Assembly (NCBI RefSeq): GCF_000182925.2 | Contig: NC_026504.1 | Coordinates: 868,001 to 932,000 of the forward strand | DNA length: 64,000 bases | Source: Neurospora crassa OR74A | Lineage: Eukaryota; Ascomycota; Sordariomycetes; Sordariales; Sordariaceae | Reading direction: 5' to 3' | Part shown: positions 9,700 through 22,900 of the stretch, in pieces | Numbering within the stretch: position 1 is the stretch's first letter | Layout: the number at the start of each line of letters is the position of its first letter | Notes under the pieces: model-generated | Database searches by the model: none | Seen by the model: only the letters and a program-made list of their open reading frames with translations | Told to the model about the DNA's origin: nothing | Program-made: the position numbers and the translations under genes

Positions 9700-12600
9700 T
9701 GTAAAATTACTATAAACTAAATTTATATTATAGAATTATTCGAATAACTTCTTAAATGTAATTAAACACTCGTTAAATAATATTCTTCAATTCTTACTAT
9801 AATTACAATTCAAATAATTCCTATAATTAATACAATTATCTCCTCCCTACTCCCATCCTTTTATTCTAATATTATTAATATTCTATATTCTTTCTAAGAA
9901 TACCTTACAACCTCCTTATATTACTCTTCTTCTAATTTAATTACTAAATAATACTCTTTTAACCTTCCTAATTTTAACGCCTATAATAAGATTCTTTTAG
10001 CTTTAACTCCATCGTCTAGGAATTCCTAAAATTCCTCTTTTATTAATAACCAAACTTCCGAATTTACTTAAAAGTTAATATCTATATTAAAGCAATTTAA
10101 AATAATATAGGCGAAAATCTCCTTCTTAAATTCGTAAGTATAAATAAGGGTTAAAATATCCAATATTTTTTTCTAATAGAAGAAAGCCTAAAGGTTAATA
10201 ATTTCTATCCAAATTTAAATAAAGAGGGAACTCTTTATTTTAATTAATAAAGATAATTCTTCCTTATCTTCTTCTAATTTTCAATATTTTCCTTTCTTCT
10301 TTTTTATATTAATTATATATTATTAAATAGCTTCTTTATTAAATTTAAGGGTAAAATTAATAATAGTAAATTCGTACTGTCACTCTAATTTCGCTACTAC
10401 TGCTACTAAATAATAATTATAATACAATACCTATTTCTAATTCGTTATATTTTTTAACTATTTTTCCTAACTGGCGGCTATTAGTTTTAAGACCTCTAAT
10501 AGCGGTAATAGGGTCCCTAATTCTAAGGGGGAATTAATTACTATTACTAATAGTTTTTCTATTAATACCTATAATTCAACCTATCAAACTTTAACTATAC
10601 TACTCTCTAATTCATTAGTAAATAGCTAACCTCTCAATTGTTATACTTAAATACAATTAAAAACCTAAATTACTATCCTTTAAACGAATTGAACTTAATT
10701 TATTTAAGCGAACCTTTCTTTAAAGGTTCGGACTCTTTTATTAAAGTAGAAATCGAATGATAAATAAAATATTTCTATTTCTAAATTTTTTATTAGCGTA
10801 ATTTTATACGCCTTAGTAATAATTTTCAAATATTTAATTTAGTATTTTACTAACCTAATTATAATCCTTTATAATTTTCTATAACTTTTAATTAATTAGT
10901 AGAATACCGAAGCTCTATATATAATAACACTATAAATATATTTAATATATATTTTCCTCGCCCGGGCAAAGGGATAACCCTATATCTTTACTACTAATTT
11001 CGTAAATATATTTATTTAAATTATTATTTTTTATTTTACCGCTTCCGCATAAGCCCTATAATTAAACTTACAATCCAGCTAGACCCCTAGGAATTATATT
11101 AATTCTATTAATTGAAATACAATATCCCTAAATTAGAAATTTTCTATTTTTAATACCCTCGTTTATATAAAATATATTAATTCCGTCTTAATTACTTCGA
11201 ATTCTATACCTCTTACCCCTACCTATTCTAAATATACCTCCTATATTACCTATAATATCCGGTAATTTTCTTTAGTAATATAGGTTACTATTATAATATT
11301 AATATTATTTACAAAACCGATTATAATTATATTTAGGATTATTATTAACTTCTAATATAATAAAGTAATAAAAAGAATAAATAGAATAGGGGAGAGGGGG
11401 GAGTTTTATAATACGCTTATAATAATTGTATAGGGGCGGAATATTTCGTTGTTAAAGAAGAGTAAACCTCTTCTTCCAATAACGAAATTCGCTACCTACC
11501 TAATAATCTATATTAGGAATTATATTTCCTATAAGGTATATAAAAGCTACCTATAATTAACTCTATTGAATACTCCTTTTAAATTTAAAAATATAAAGAA
11601 TATTATAGCCCCGAGTTTCTAAACTATATATACTATATTAATAACTACCCGGACTATAAACTCTATCGAACGGCCTACCTAATTACCTATTTAACCCTCT
11701 AGTAGGAAGTTAAACTCTTCAACTACCTATATAAATCTCTTAACTATAAATACTTTAAAAATCTTTCCTATATTATTAAATAATAATATTAACCTTTATA
11801 CGCCTACCAACTTCTATTAAGTAGTACTCTTTCTAAACTTCTTAAGGATAATTACCTTCGTATTTTTAAACTACTATAAGAAATAACCGAGTCGGAGGCT
11901 GGCGGATATTAAATATACTATAGTTTATTAAAATAATTACCTATATAATTTTAAAGATTTATTTAAATACTAATTAATCCTAGGGGCCTTATTAAATACT
12001 ATCCGGAAAAATATATCCTAAACGTCCTTCTTATTAATTAATTTACTAATAACTATTAAATTAATACCCTTTAATAATTTAATCTAATCTAGTAAGTAAT
12101 TTATTAGGACCACCACCTTCGGAAAAAAACGGTTAATAAGGATCTCAACCTTACCGCTATAATCTCCGATTTTTATTACTCTTTTATAAGTTTAAAGGGT
12201 TAGTAATTTCAGTCAATCTATTAATTAGTAACTTCGGGTCTAAGCCTATCGTTCTAATAACTAAAATCAATTTAAATTCTTCGAAGCTTCGGTAATACTA
12301 TTATACTACGTAGTTTACTAAACCTTTATAATAATGCTCTTCTTCTTTATTATAACTTTAATAAATTCCCTTTAATATTACCATCTGATATTTAAACTAT
12401 TCTTAATATATCTTCCGTACTTCTTTTATAGCCGTTTTATATTCTAATATCTATTAATTCGCTTTCCTCCCTCAACTTTTTTTCTGGTATAAAATAAATT
12501 CCTCTATAATATTTATAAATTCTCTATCGAACTTATAAAAAGCGAATTTAAAATCCTTTACTATATTAATCCTTTTTAAAACTAATATTCATTTCTTTAA

Positions 12601-13965
12601 TACTTTTTTTCACTTTCTCTATATTTATAAAATTCTAACTATATCTTCCTTCTTTTTTAATTTTTTAATTTTTTTTTCTTACTTAAATTTAAATTTCCTA
12701 AGGGTAGTAGTCCGAACCGGTTTATTCGTACTACTATACTCCTTAATACTCAACCTTAACTCCGGGTAATAGTTATATATAATTAATTATTCCATCCCTC
12801 TCTCCTTATATTATATTTTTAAATTTAATTAATTTATTATAGGGGGTAAATAAATTAAATTTCTAGCGTTATACTTATATAAAAAGGCGAATAGCCTTTG
12901 GGCTAATCCTATTCTCTAAATCCCAATTAGAATAATAGAAATTGAAATTCTTAATAATAATTAAATTTCCCGCCGGGGGTCTGCCCTTAATAAATTCGAA
13001 GAGTAATAACCCTTACTAATATTCTAGTATTCCCTATATAAAGATAGGAGAGTAAATAGAATAGACGGTCGTTGGATCCTTTGAATTTTTAAATATAATT
13101 ACAATCCAATCCTTTCCGGCTTAAAAATCCAAATCCTTTAAATTCTATTTTTTATTTATATATATTACTACCCTTCCCTTCTCCGAACAATTAATCCCAA
13201 AATATCTTCCGTTTTTAAAGTAATGAATATCCTTATTTAAATTTCTATTTAATTCCTAAATTACTAAAATATTATAAGTCTCCTCTCATTTAAATAAAAG
13301 TTTTCCCCTCTTATATAAATTCCCTATATTCTAATAGAATATTTTTAATTAAATTATTAATTACCCTAAAATAAAATTCCTTTTAATCCTTCAACGGAAG
13401 ATAAGGGTACTACTTCTTTAAAAGGGGCTATAATTATATAGGTACTATTACTACTACGCAACCAACTTCCCCCTATATTCTATAAATATATATAATATTT
13501 ATTTATTTAATTTTATAGGGTTATAAACTTCGGCCGGGCGGATAGGCCGACTAATTTTCTCGGCCGTCCCCTCTTTACGCCTCCTCAAATATATTTCTCT
13601 AGGATAGTAATAATATAAGAATTAAAAAAAATATTTAATAAAATACCCTCGTCTATAATCTCTATTATTAACTCCAATACCTTTCCGGTTAGGTTCTTAT
13701 AAAGGGCGAATACTCGTAGCCTTTTAGTATATATAATAAATACTTTTATAATCGCCTTCCGGAGAATAGGGTACTCCTTATAATTATACGTATAATACCC
13801 CTTTTTCCTATATAATTTATAATAAACAAATAATTTATTATTATTAAACGGACAATTCGCTTTACCAAAATACTCTCCTTTATATTTAGCTTCGCTATAA
13901 GAAGTATAAATATTATTTTAATAGTAAAATCTTACTATATATCCGGTTCCTTAATATTTAAAGTA

Positions 13966-14065
13966 GTAGTAGTCTTATTCCCTATGCTATAACTATAGCG
14001 CCTTATTGGCATGGGGTCCTTCTCCAGTTCTCTGGAGGGGAAAACCGTACGGTGTTAAGCACCGT
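13966..14065 (+). mobile_element. 100-bp family E insert with 13-bp target duplication
   Basis: The insert begins GTAGTAGTCTTATTCCC and ends in the hairpin ACGGTG-TTAAG-CACCGT. The same 13 bases (AATATTTAAAGTA) occur on both sides, at 13,953-13,965 and 14,066-14,078. It sits in ORF1 of LINE copy L1, which elsewhere is continuous. The insert equals just the first 100 bases of the E family (compare 8,188 and 53,058). A 12-13 bp duplication points to target-primed reverse transcription. It is less RIP-mutated than its surroundings and so is later. Confidence 0.8.
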
Positions 14066-15238
14066 AATATTTAAAGTATTATTAAATATTATTCGAAATT
14101 TAAAATAGTTTGTATAAATATATACCGCCGTCCTAAAGGGAAGAGGTTTTCTTAAAAGAAGTATACTACTAATATAGTAGCGATTTCTATAAAGAGTAAG
14201 TTTCTATTCTTTCTATCCCTTCTTTTCTATAATTGAATTTTAATAATAGATATTTCTAAGTTTCTCTCCCTTACTATATTTGAAATAACTTCTACTATAG
14301 TATAATTATTAATACTATTCTAAGGTACGCCCCGAATTAATATACTTATAGTACTTATAGTAATAAAAATATTAGGGCTAAAAATTTCTTTAACCTATAT
14401 TTAATTTCGTTAGTACTAAATATATATAAGTTCGATAAATACAATTACGTAATTTCCGGTTATTAATATCCTAATAGCCGTACGGACTACTAAGCCGGGT
14501 TTCTTCTTACTTAAATAAATAACTAGGATTATCTTCGTATTTTTATTTAAATAATTTATAAATTTAGTAGTAATTATTACTCCTTTAATAGTAAACTACC
14601 GTTCGAAATTAAAGGGGATAAACTTCTTAATAATAGTAGGTAATTATTAGAGGGTAATACTAATTCTACTTAAATTAACTTTCACTACAATATTAGCCTA
14701 ACGTTTTAGCGCCTCTTAAACGCTTTTCTTAATTTCCTTTAAAATATCCTTCTTTGAATTATTAAAATCCTTTTTAATAATAAACTAATCGGTTCTAACT
14801 TTAGTATCTTTAGGTCGTATAGATTTACTTTTTTTAACACGTACCTTTACAAATTCGAAAAGCAATTCTCAAACCTAACGACAATCCTTAATCGAAATAG
14901 TATTATAATCTATAAATTTATTCACTCTAATAATAAACTTCTTTAATATTTCATCATCTTTATTTGTTTTATCCGAAGTCCTTATAGTAAATACAATTTT
15001 AGGATTATTATATATTAAAATTTCCGCGAGCAGGTTATAAATACTATTTTTAAGTCTATAAATACCGCTATCGATAACTACTTATCGGTAACAACAATAC
15101 AACGCCGTTGCTACGTTCGTCGTAGGATATTATAAGGGACGTAAACGACCCTCCTAAGTCGATTGCCGTTGTTAGTTTTCGTTTTGGAGCACTCCTCGAC
15201 CAGAAATCGGCGTTTCCGGTTTTAAAGCAGTTTACTTT

Positions 15239-16164
15239 ATTATATTTAGTAGTAAGGATATAGAGTTTATATTAGTATAATAGAAGTTCGATAGAGCGTA
15301 GGTTTTTCTAGCCGGTAGCTATCAATATATTTTTAAATTAACCCCTAACTCGCCGTCCCCTACGTATAGCTACAATTATATTTACCTTAGCCTACCCTTC
15401 GCCTACGTTCTTAAAGAATTAATAACTCTTCCTTTAGGAATTGAGCTAGTACTATTAAAATATATATACGTAACAGCCGGTCTATCTCTTATACTACTAA
15501 AGCTACCCTCCGCCCTTCTTATATTATTACCCCTATAGTTACTATAATTAAAATAGTATAACCCCTTCCGTCTTTATTATAATAATAGTAACCTACTATA
15601 GAGTTCGTTAAAGTAAATAGTAATAAAAATTTCCTCCCTACACTACCTTAAATCCCTTATTTATACCCTTAAATCTCGGAAGTTAATAAATTTGTATATA
15701 GGTAATTACTATTGGAATTTTAATTTATTATAATGAAACTCTTCTCCAATTATTTCCCTTCGTATATATCCTAGTAGGAATAATTCGCCTTCGTAAACTT
15801 CGTTAAAAAAAGTTTAGTAGGAAATTACCCCCCTATCCCTATTAGGTTCTATTACTAGAATTACCTCTTCTATAATTAAATTTATATTCCTACTATATTT
15901 TCCTTTATTATCCCTTCGTTAGCGGCCATTATTATAGCTACTCCTTTACTAACCGCGACTATACTAGCTTGTATTAAGTACTGCCTTAAATATAATATTA
16001 CTAAATTTATGGGCGAAAATTTCTTATAATTGCGGAATTACCTTTATAATATCGATATGTACTTCTAAAAGTACCCTTATACTTCCCTTTCGTTTAGTAT
16101 TACTTATATTAAGGGTAATCCTAAGAATAAGTATATAAATTAAATATATATTAGCTCTTTATAT
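15239..16164. other. RIP-mutated remnant between LINE L1 and an E arm
   Basis: Both strands show long stretches readable apart from TAA/TAG stops. On the minus strand, about 15,950-15,450 reads, for example, QTFFNEVYEGELFLLGYIRR. No domain is recognised. It could be the rest of an element whose 5' end is the E arm at 16,627, or an older element into which L1 inserted. Confidence 0.35.
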
Positions 16165-16627
16165 CCTTGTACTATTGCAAATAGAAGTAGATCCATAGGG
16201 TAAGAAAGTAAATGGACGGGGCGGAGGTGTTTGTAAATAGAGTAAGGAGGCGGAGAAGTGGGGAGGTAGACGGGAAGATAGGATAGGGAAGCGGGGAGAA
16301 GGCGGAGGAAGGGGCGGTAGGGGTTAAGACGGAGGGATAGTAAAGGAGACGGCGCTCTAGGTTTAGTCCTATTCTTATTATCCTTATTATTCTAATATTA
16401 AGATAATACAACGGTGGGAGAAATAAAATTAGTTCGTTATAATAGTAGGTAAGAACTATTATAACTATAAGCAAAGTAGGAGCGGCGTAGAGGACTACGG
16501 CCGAGATGGAGTTGGGGGTTTGTATCCGGCGGCGCTTAACGCCGTACGGTTTTGCCCTCTAGAGAACTAGAGAAGGACCTTATTCCAATAAAGTGCTATA
16601 TTTTATAGTATAGGGAATGAGATTATT
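16165..16627 (-). repeat. Family E 5' arm, inverted copy
   Basis: Reverse-complement partner of 8,188-8,651. Read on the minus strand it carries the same module, including GGCG-TTAAG-CGCC where the others have GGTG-TTAAG-CACC, and then CCGGATACAAACCCCC. The inner limit CCTTGTACTATT (16,165) matches the inner limit of the left arm. Changes between the arms are mostly C-to-T or G-to-A. Confidence 0.7.
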
Positions 16628-17801
16628 ATTAACTCTTTATAATAAATTTAAATATAATACTATTTATAATATACTTACGTAGAACAACTTCCGTACTTTT
16701 TTAGAGATTGAATATAATAGTAATATCTAGGCTATTAAATAGTTTATTCTCGATAAATTTGAATATATATAATAGGGTATTTTGGAAACCGTTTGTAATT
16801 TCTATAACCGCTATTATACTGAAGAATTTAATCTCTCCTACAATTAATTAAAATATATTTAAATTGTTATTTAAACTAACTCATTATACCTCTTTTTTTG
16901 AATAGCGCGTCCTTTCGACAGTTAGTATTAATATAATAAATAAAATAGTAACGTACGTAGAATAGTTGGAAGGTTTAGAAAGTATTAAACTATTTATATC
17001 ATATTACTAAAATTAAGTATCTTAAAGGTATATTCTATTATCTTCTTCGTTTTAGTACCCTCTTATTTCCTCTTTAAATATGCTTCCTCCTTCGTTTTAT
17101 AGTACTAACCCCCCCCGATTTTCCATATTATCCCCTTCCTACTTTTTAAATAAATTTTAATCTTCTTCATGCCCCTTATTATTAAAAAAAACTATATATA
17201 TAGCCGATATACCTATTTAAAATTATTAAATATTTACTACGAATATAGTATAATAAGCTATTTCGTAACAATATACTCAAATTAAATTTACTTTCATTAT
17301 AATTAGGTCGGCTATTAAGTATAGAATTACCTTATTTCCGCAAGGACCTCCTTATATAAAGCGAATATTAAGCTGATTGTAGTTAGAGTAGTAGTTATAA
17401 TTATTTTGGATAATATGAGTAGATTATAATTATATTTAGAAACGAAGTTATTAATAAAAATTAATAGAAACTAGCGGAGTATACAAAGGTTAATAAATTC
17501 GGACGTAGAATTAAATTTAACTAATAGGTATTTATTCCTATCGAATGCGAAAATTAATCCTATATTCTATTATTCTAATAATTTCTCCCTTTAACCTATT
17601 CCTATATATAGTATAATCATCTATTTTATAAAAATACATAGCGCTTATAGTATTAAGCGGACGAAATAAATTACTTTTATTATAATTAAATCCCTTATTA
17701 TAAAGATTATTCTTAATTATTTTTAATTTTATAAGTAGAACCCCAATATTACTTTATAATAACGGTTGTTTAAATTTTATATTGAAGCTAATAATTTTAA
17801 C
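16628..17801. other. AT-rich remnant interrupted by gypsy-1
   Basis: About 1.2 kb of strongly RIP-mutated DNA. On the plus strand 17,370-17,800 reads fairly openly, for example FIIIKSLIIKIILNYFQFYK, and is cut by gypsy-1 at the TTAAG target. It should therefore continue at 25,360. No family assigned. Confidence 0.35.
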
Positions 17802-17806
17802 TTAAG

Positions 17807-18110
17807 TGTAAGGGGACAGCAGAGCGATACGCAGGTGCTGGCCTTATGTGTGTATATTAAGGTTCTACGAAGAAAGAAAGGATAAAACGCTACCCTCCGG
17901 GTCGCTCGAGTGCTAGAGCTTAAATGGCCGTGCACTTTGGTGGCTGCCTCGTGGCTTGAGGCCGCTAGAGAATACTTTAGAAGGCCGGGTGCCGGAGGCT
18001 TAGTACCGTAGTCCGAGTTAGTTGGAGCAATCTCAATACTGGCTGCCGTTTTGGCACTCAAATTTAGCCAATTAGAACTAAATATTTAGTCGGGCGCCAG
18101 TCCTATAATA
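17807..18110 (-). repeat. 3' LTR of gypsy-1
   Basis: 304 bp, the same length as the partner LTR. Outer bases (17,807 to about 17,950) keep CA and TG. Inner bases (about 18,000-18,110) show C-to-T and G-to-A changes relative to the partner, for example CCCATGACA becoming CCTATAATA. An open frame of 94 codons here is LTR sequence, not a gene. Confidence 0.95.
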
Positions 18111-18131
18111 TTAGCCTCCCCCTTCTCCCTC
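18111..18131 (-). other. Polypurine tract of gypsy-1
   Basis: Read on the minus strand, a run of G and A (GAGGGAGAAGGGGGAGG) ends directly at the 3' LTR. It is the expected primer site for plus-strand DNA synthesis and confirms the direction of the element. Confidence 0.8.
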
Positions 18132-18273
18132 TAACTATAGTTGCGCGCTATAATTAATATTTATATTACCCTTATTTTACCCCTCTACTATTTACACTCT
18201 CCTTCTTATTCTTTTAATAAATAATTGCAATTATATTGTACGTATACCTTTAACCCCGTTTTAGAATGCTATT

Positions 18274-19702
18274 AAACGCCTATTACTAATTCTCAATTAT
18301 AGTACTAATTCTAATTAAAATCCTTTCGGGCTCCGGCCTACTACTTTAGCTCGTCGCCGCCCGGCTATAGCTACTCTTGCGCCCGCGCCCGTCCCTACGC
18401 CTATATTTATATTTATTCCTACGCTTACGCCTACTTTTACGCCGGCTACTACTATTTTTATATTTACTATTACTACCGCTCTAGTACTTATACTAGCTCC
18501 TACTACTACGCCTACTCTAGCTCCTACTATACCGGTTTCTCCGGTACCCTAGACCTTTAATAGTAGCGGTAGCGGCGGCGGCGGCTACTATAAATTTACT
18601 AAGGCCCCTATTGAGGGTACTATAGCTACTTAATACTCCCACTACATAATACTAGGAGACTATAGCGTTTGCGTACCCGACGAAAGTAAGGGTTATTGCG
18701 TATTTTATACGCGCTCTAAGAATTCTACTACCTACTAGTAATAGCCCTCTACCGTTTAGAAGTAGTATTCCTCCTAATTGGAGGAGGGCTACCTAAGTAG
18801 TAAAACTCTATTTTACTAATTTTTCCAGTATATAGTAATTTTAATTTAAAATCTTAAGTAATTAGCAGCCGAAGGTTATATAGTTCCGTAAATTTCTTTA
18901 AATCCTTTTATTCTATTTTAACTACTAATTCAATTTTAGGAATATTACTTACTTTATACTTAATTACTCTATTAGTAAAGTACTACTAACCCCCTTTTTT
19001 ACTATTATAGTACTTTTAATTATAATTCCGAATATTTCTTCGTCTTCGGCCCCGATTTCGGTTACGGTATTCAAAAGATTAGAAACTTTAGAAAAGAGTT
19101 TTGGGGCTCTTTATATAAATTAGGGTAGTTTAGTAGCTTTATAATTATTATTATTCGCCGAATTATCCTTAATTAACTATAAATTAATTACTTTAATAAA
19201 TATTACTATAGAATTTACTTAGAATATTAAATATACTACTATTATAGCTACTACTTATTTAAATACTTTTATTACTAAAATTAATATTCAAATGTCTAGA
19301 GTAATTTAGTCCTTCTAAGAAAGGGTAGTAGTTGGGGCGGTAGGTATTATTTTTAGTAAATTAATTATAGAATTAGAGGTTTATATTAGGAAGTTAGAAG
19401 AGTAATATAGGATAATAAAAGGAGATGGGGTATTATTAGGGGAGGAGGAGTTATATATTTATTTAGGTATATTATTTAGTAAGGAGGAGGTAGTAGGTGT
19501 TAGGGAATTAGAGGAGGAAAAGGAATTGGGGGAGGGGGTAGTAGATATTTAGGTATTAGAGGAGGATTTAGCGGCGTTAATAGAAATAATATAATAGGAG
19601 GGGAATACCCTTAAAGAGAAAATTCGGTTGAAGAAGGTAGTTCGGTTCTTAAATTCGGTAGAAGAGATTACCTTTCCTTTAAAGAAGAGGAGAAGATTGT
19701 AG
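18274..19702 (+). pseudogene. Antisense accessory reading frame in gypsy-1
   Basis: It lies on the strand opposite to pol, between the pol end and the 3' LTR. Reading TAA/TAG as mutated Gln or Trp, the frame starts with a Pro/Thr-rich stretch (18,360-18,540, APAPVPTP), followed by a Gly run (SGSGGGG) and a mixed region with FVFGPDFGYGIQKIRNFRKE at 19,040-19,100. Near 19,110 the frame shifts by one. The last part is acidic and helical, coiled-coil-like (EELYIYLGILFSKEEVVG), and ends in a basic tail, PLKKRRRL, before a stop at 19,700. No TGA interrupts the 18,274-18,850 part that I checked codon by codon. The length would be about 475 codons. No known domain is recognised. It could be an accessory gene of this retroelement lineage, a captured host gene, or part of another element; the basic end hints at nuclear or nucleic-acid contact, which is only inference. 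Confidence 0.45.
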
Positions 19703-19939
19703 GTTTCCTACGGTAGTATAGTTATAATATTATTATTTTTAAATAATATAATTAAATTAGGTATTGGGGTAGCGTTAAATATTAGAGAGTTTTAAGTATA
19801 GTAGGCTAATATCGGCGGCGTTTTAAGTTAGCGGCTGCGTTTTTTACCTCCGAATACTAATTTTACTTATTTTTCTTATTCTATTAATATCTCTCCTTTT
19901 GTAAATTTATTTAAGGGTCTATTATTAATTCGAACGTCC

Positions 19940-22900
19940 CTGTATTGCTTTTCGAAGAATTTAAGCGCTTCGGTACTTTAAAAGTCTTTGAGTTAGTGCT
20001 ATAAAGGTTTATAATATCCTTTCTACTTTATAAAGGCTATCCGTTTAATTAGGGGCCTTCTAACGTATAGGATCTTTTCTACGTAGTACTTTTTCTCTCC
20101 TTCTATAATTACTAGCGGTAATTATTCGTTAATTATAATTTAGTTCGGTAGGGGATTTTTAATAATTTATTAGAAGAAATTAATATAAAAAACGTTATAA
20201 ATATTATTTAAAAGGCTAGAAAGTTTTATAATTAGAGGTAAGAATATTCTTAAGATTATATATTTAATATATAATTAATTTAACTTCTTCTTAAGCCTTA
20301 GTAAAATATAATTTTTAAAGTTGAGCTATACCTTATTACCGATTCGGAACCTTTCTACCGACTAATAGTTATAATTAGCGAACCTCTTTTATTCTTAAAC
20401 CGCTATAGTTATTATAGTTTAATACAAATTTATAATTTGTAATAGTTTTTTAATAAATTACTGAATTTAAACGTCGGCGGGTATATAGGAGTCTCCGGTG
20501 GTTTCGGGAACTATTGGAATTACTAACTCTAGGTTAAATCCGTAGATTATAAAGAAAGGGGATATACTAATTAAAGTATTAATATAACTATTAATAGCGA
20601 ACTGCGCCAACGGGCACTATTCGTACTAATTATTTTAAGTTTAATTAATATATATTTTTAGGAAGGTTTATACTTCTTAATTTATTTGTTCCGGGCCGCC
20701 GTTAATTTAGGGATAATAAATAGTACTAAGAAATTATTTAATTCCGAGTAATTTATAAAATTTGCTCTAGAACCGCCCGGTTTAGTTAATACCCTGGTTA
20801 TTAACTATAAATTATAGTTATTTATAATACCTTACGAAATAGTTTATAAATCTCTTAGCGTAGGTTTTAGTGTTTATTAATAATATTAGTTCTAATATTA
20901 TATTTTTACTAAGGCGGTCTTTAATAATAAGTAAGTAAATATTACCTCTAATTAATAGGAGGTTTATAATAAAGTCTATCTGAACCTCTTAGAAAAATTA
21001 ATTTAGTATTAGTATTAATTGGAGCAACCCCTTCCTTTAAGCTTTCTAGTATTTAATAGAGTTATATATGTAGTAATTGCGTAGGAATTACCTTATATAA
21101 ATTCCGAGTAGTAGCTAGTAGAAATAGCGGATTAGGGCTATAATAGTACCTTCTTTATTGGGGTACCCGAGTATTTGAAAGTCGTACGTAATTTGGATAA
21201 TACGGGTATAGAATATATTAAATTTTCGGTCGGTATTAGACAATTTTATAACTTCCGCTTTAATAATTACTAGGTACCCGGGGATCTATAGTTTCCCTTA
21301 ATATTTTAAGCGCTTAAAATTATTAATAGAGTAGTCGGTTATTTAAATTTTAAATTTAAAAAAGGGGGGTAAATCCCTTACGTTATTTTTTATTACTTTA
21401 AAGACTTACTAATATATAACGTCCCTTCTTATTATAGAGTCCTAGAGTTATTGTAAATTCGGATTTTCGAAAATTTTTATACCCTTCTTCCGAATTATTT
21501 AAGAACCCCGAAGATTTATTACCGAAATACGGATATAATTGTATAAGGCGGACTTAGGAATAAATTAGAAATTTTAAACCTCTTTATTGCCTTTAGTAGA
21601 ATAGTCCTACTCTCTCTAAAATAATATATCCGGTACTACTACTTCTTTACCCGGCTAATATTGAAGTTCGAAAGAGAATCTAAAGAGGTATTCGGCTTAA
21701 TAGGCTTACTATTCTAATAAATATTACTAAATTATAAAATATTCTAAATTGTAGTAATTAATTAAAACGGTAAAGTTATTATAGTTGTGTAGTTCGGCTT
21801 ACTACTCTTATAGGTAATTAATAATCGCTAATATCTTTTTATTGTAAATAGAGTAATTATATTCCGCCGGCTTTAATTTCTTCGAGTAAAAGGCTACTAT
21901 ATATTATTAACTATCTACTTCCTACGTTAGATAGCCCTTGAGAGTAAATCCGCTACAATTGGTCTCTAAGAATATCGGGCGCTTAAAATCCTACTTAGTA
22001 AATATAAGCGTTCGAATAAATAGAGTTTTAAATAATTAGAATACCTCTTCATATACTATTAATTATTTAAATAGAATTCCTTTACCGGTTAGCGCCGTAA
22101 ATAGTACGGCTACTATAGTAAATTCGGGTATAAATATCCGATAATAGTTTATAAACCTTAAAAATTCTGAACCCCTTTCTAAGATATTAGAACGTCCTAC
22201 TCTAGGATAGCCTTAACCTTCTTAGGGTCTATTTGGATGTTTATACTAGTGTAAATAATAAATCCTAAGTATTTAACCTTCTTAATAATGAATTTATATT
22301 TATTGGGGTTTAAATAAAGTCTGGTATTTTGGAGACGTTCGAATACTATACGGACCTTCTATATATAATTTTTTAAAACCCGTTAGTAAAAATAAGGATA
22401 TTATTTATATATATTGAGTAGAAGTTATTAAGAAATTTTTATAATATTTAGTTAATATATTATTGGAAGGTAGTTAGAGTATTGTATAGTCCGAAGGGGA
22501 TTACTAATTATTCGAATAGGCCGTAATGTATTTGAAATGCTATTTTATACTCTTTTCCTTCTGCTATTCGGATTTTATAGAAGGTTTGTACTATATTTAC
22601 TTTAGAGAACTACTTTATTCTCTTAAGTACTTAGAACGTCTTTCGGATTAACGGTAGGGGGTATTAATTTATTTGAGTAATTATATTAAGAGTTCAGTAA
22701 TTATAATAGAAGCGAAGGCCTTTGCTTAACTTTTAAATAAAGAGAATAGGGGCTTTAGCGGCCGAACTACTAGTACGAATAAAGCCTTTATTTATTAAAT
22801 CTCGAAGAGTCTTTTTAAATATTAAAAATTCCTCCCGAGCTATATTATATAATAGGCTAAAGGGGAGCGGAAGATTCCTACCGTCGGGCCCCTTCTTTAG

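Larger units (their letters stand above)
8652..15238 (-). mobile_element. LINE copy L1, Tad/I-type non-LTR retrotransposon
   Basis: Read on the minus strand, the 5' end at about 15,238 (AAACTGCTTTAAAACC) is also the start of copy L3 at 40,831. The order of parts matches L3: ORF1 (about 14,950-13,600), AP-endonuclease (about 13,080-12,700), reverse transcriptase (about 12,100-10,800), the C-terminal part with a zinc-finger-like segment (about 10,600-9,830) and a last segment (9,830-8,652) that is also present in L2 and L3. Total length is about 6.6 kb. All frames are broken by TAA/TAG stops and Asp-to-Asn changes of the RIP kind. A 100-bp family E insert lies at 13,966-14,065. I did not find a target-site duplication, and the 3' limit at 8,652 is set by the neighbouring E arm. 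Confidence 0.75.

Noticed and set aside
17777-18061. 94-codon ORF, and its 95-codon relative at 25,018-25,305
   Set aside because: Both lie in the paired LTRs of gypsy-1 and differ by RIP changes; LTR sequence, not a gene.
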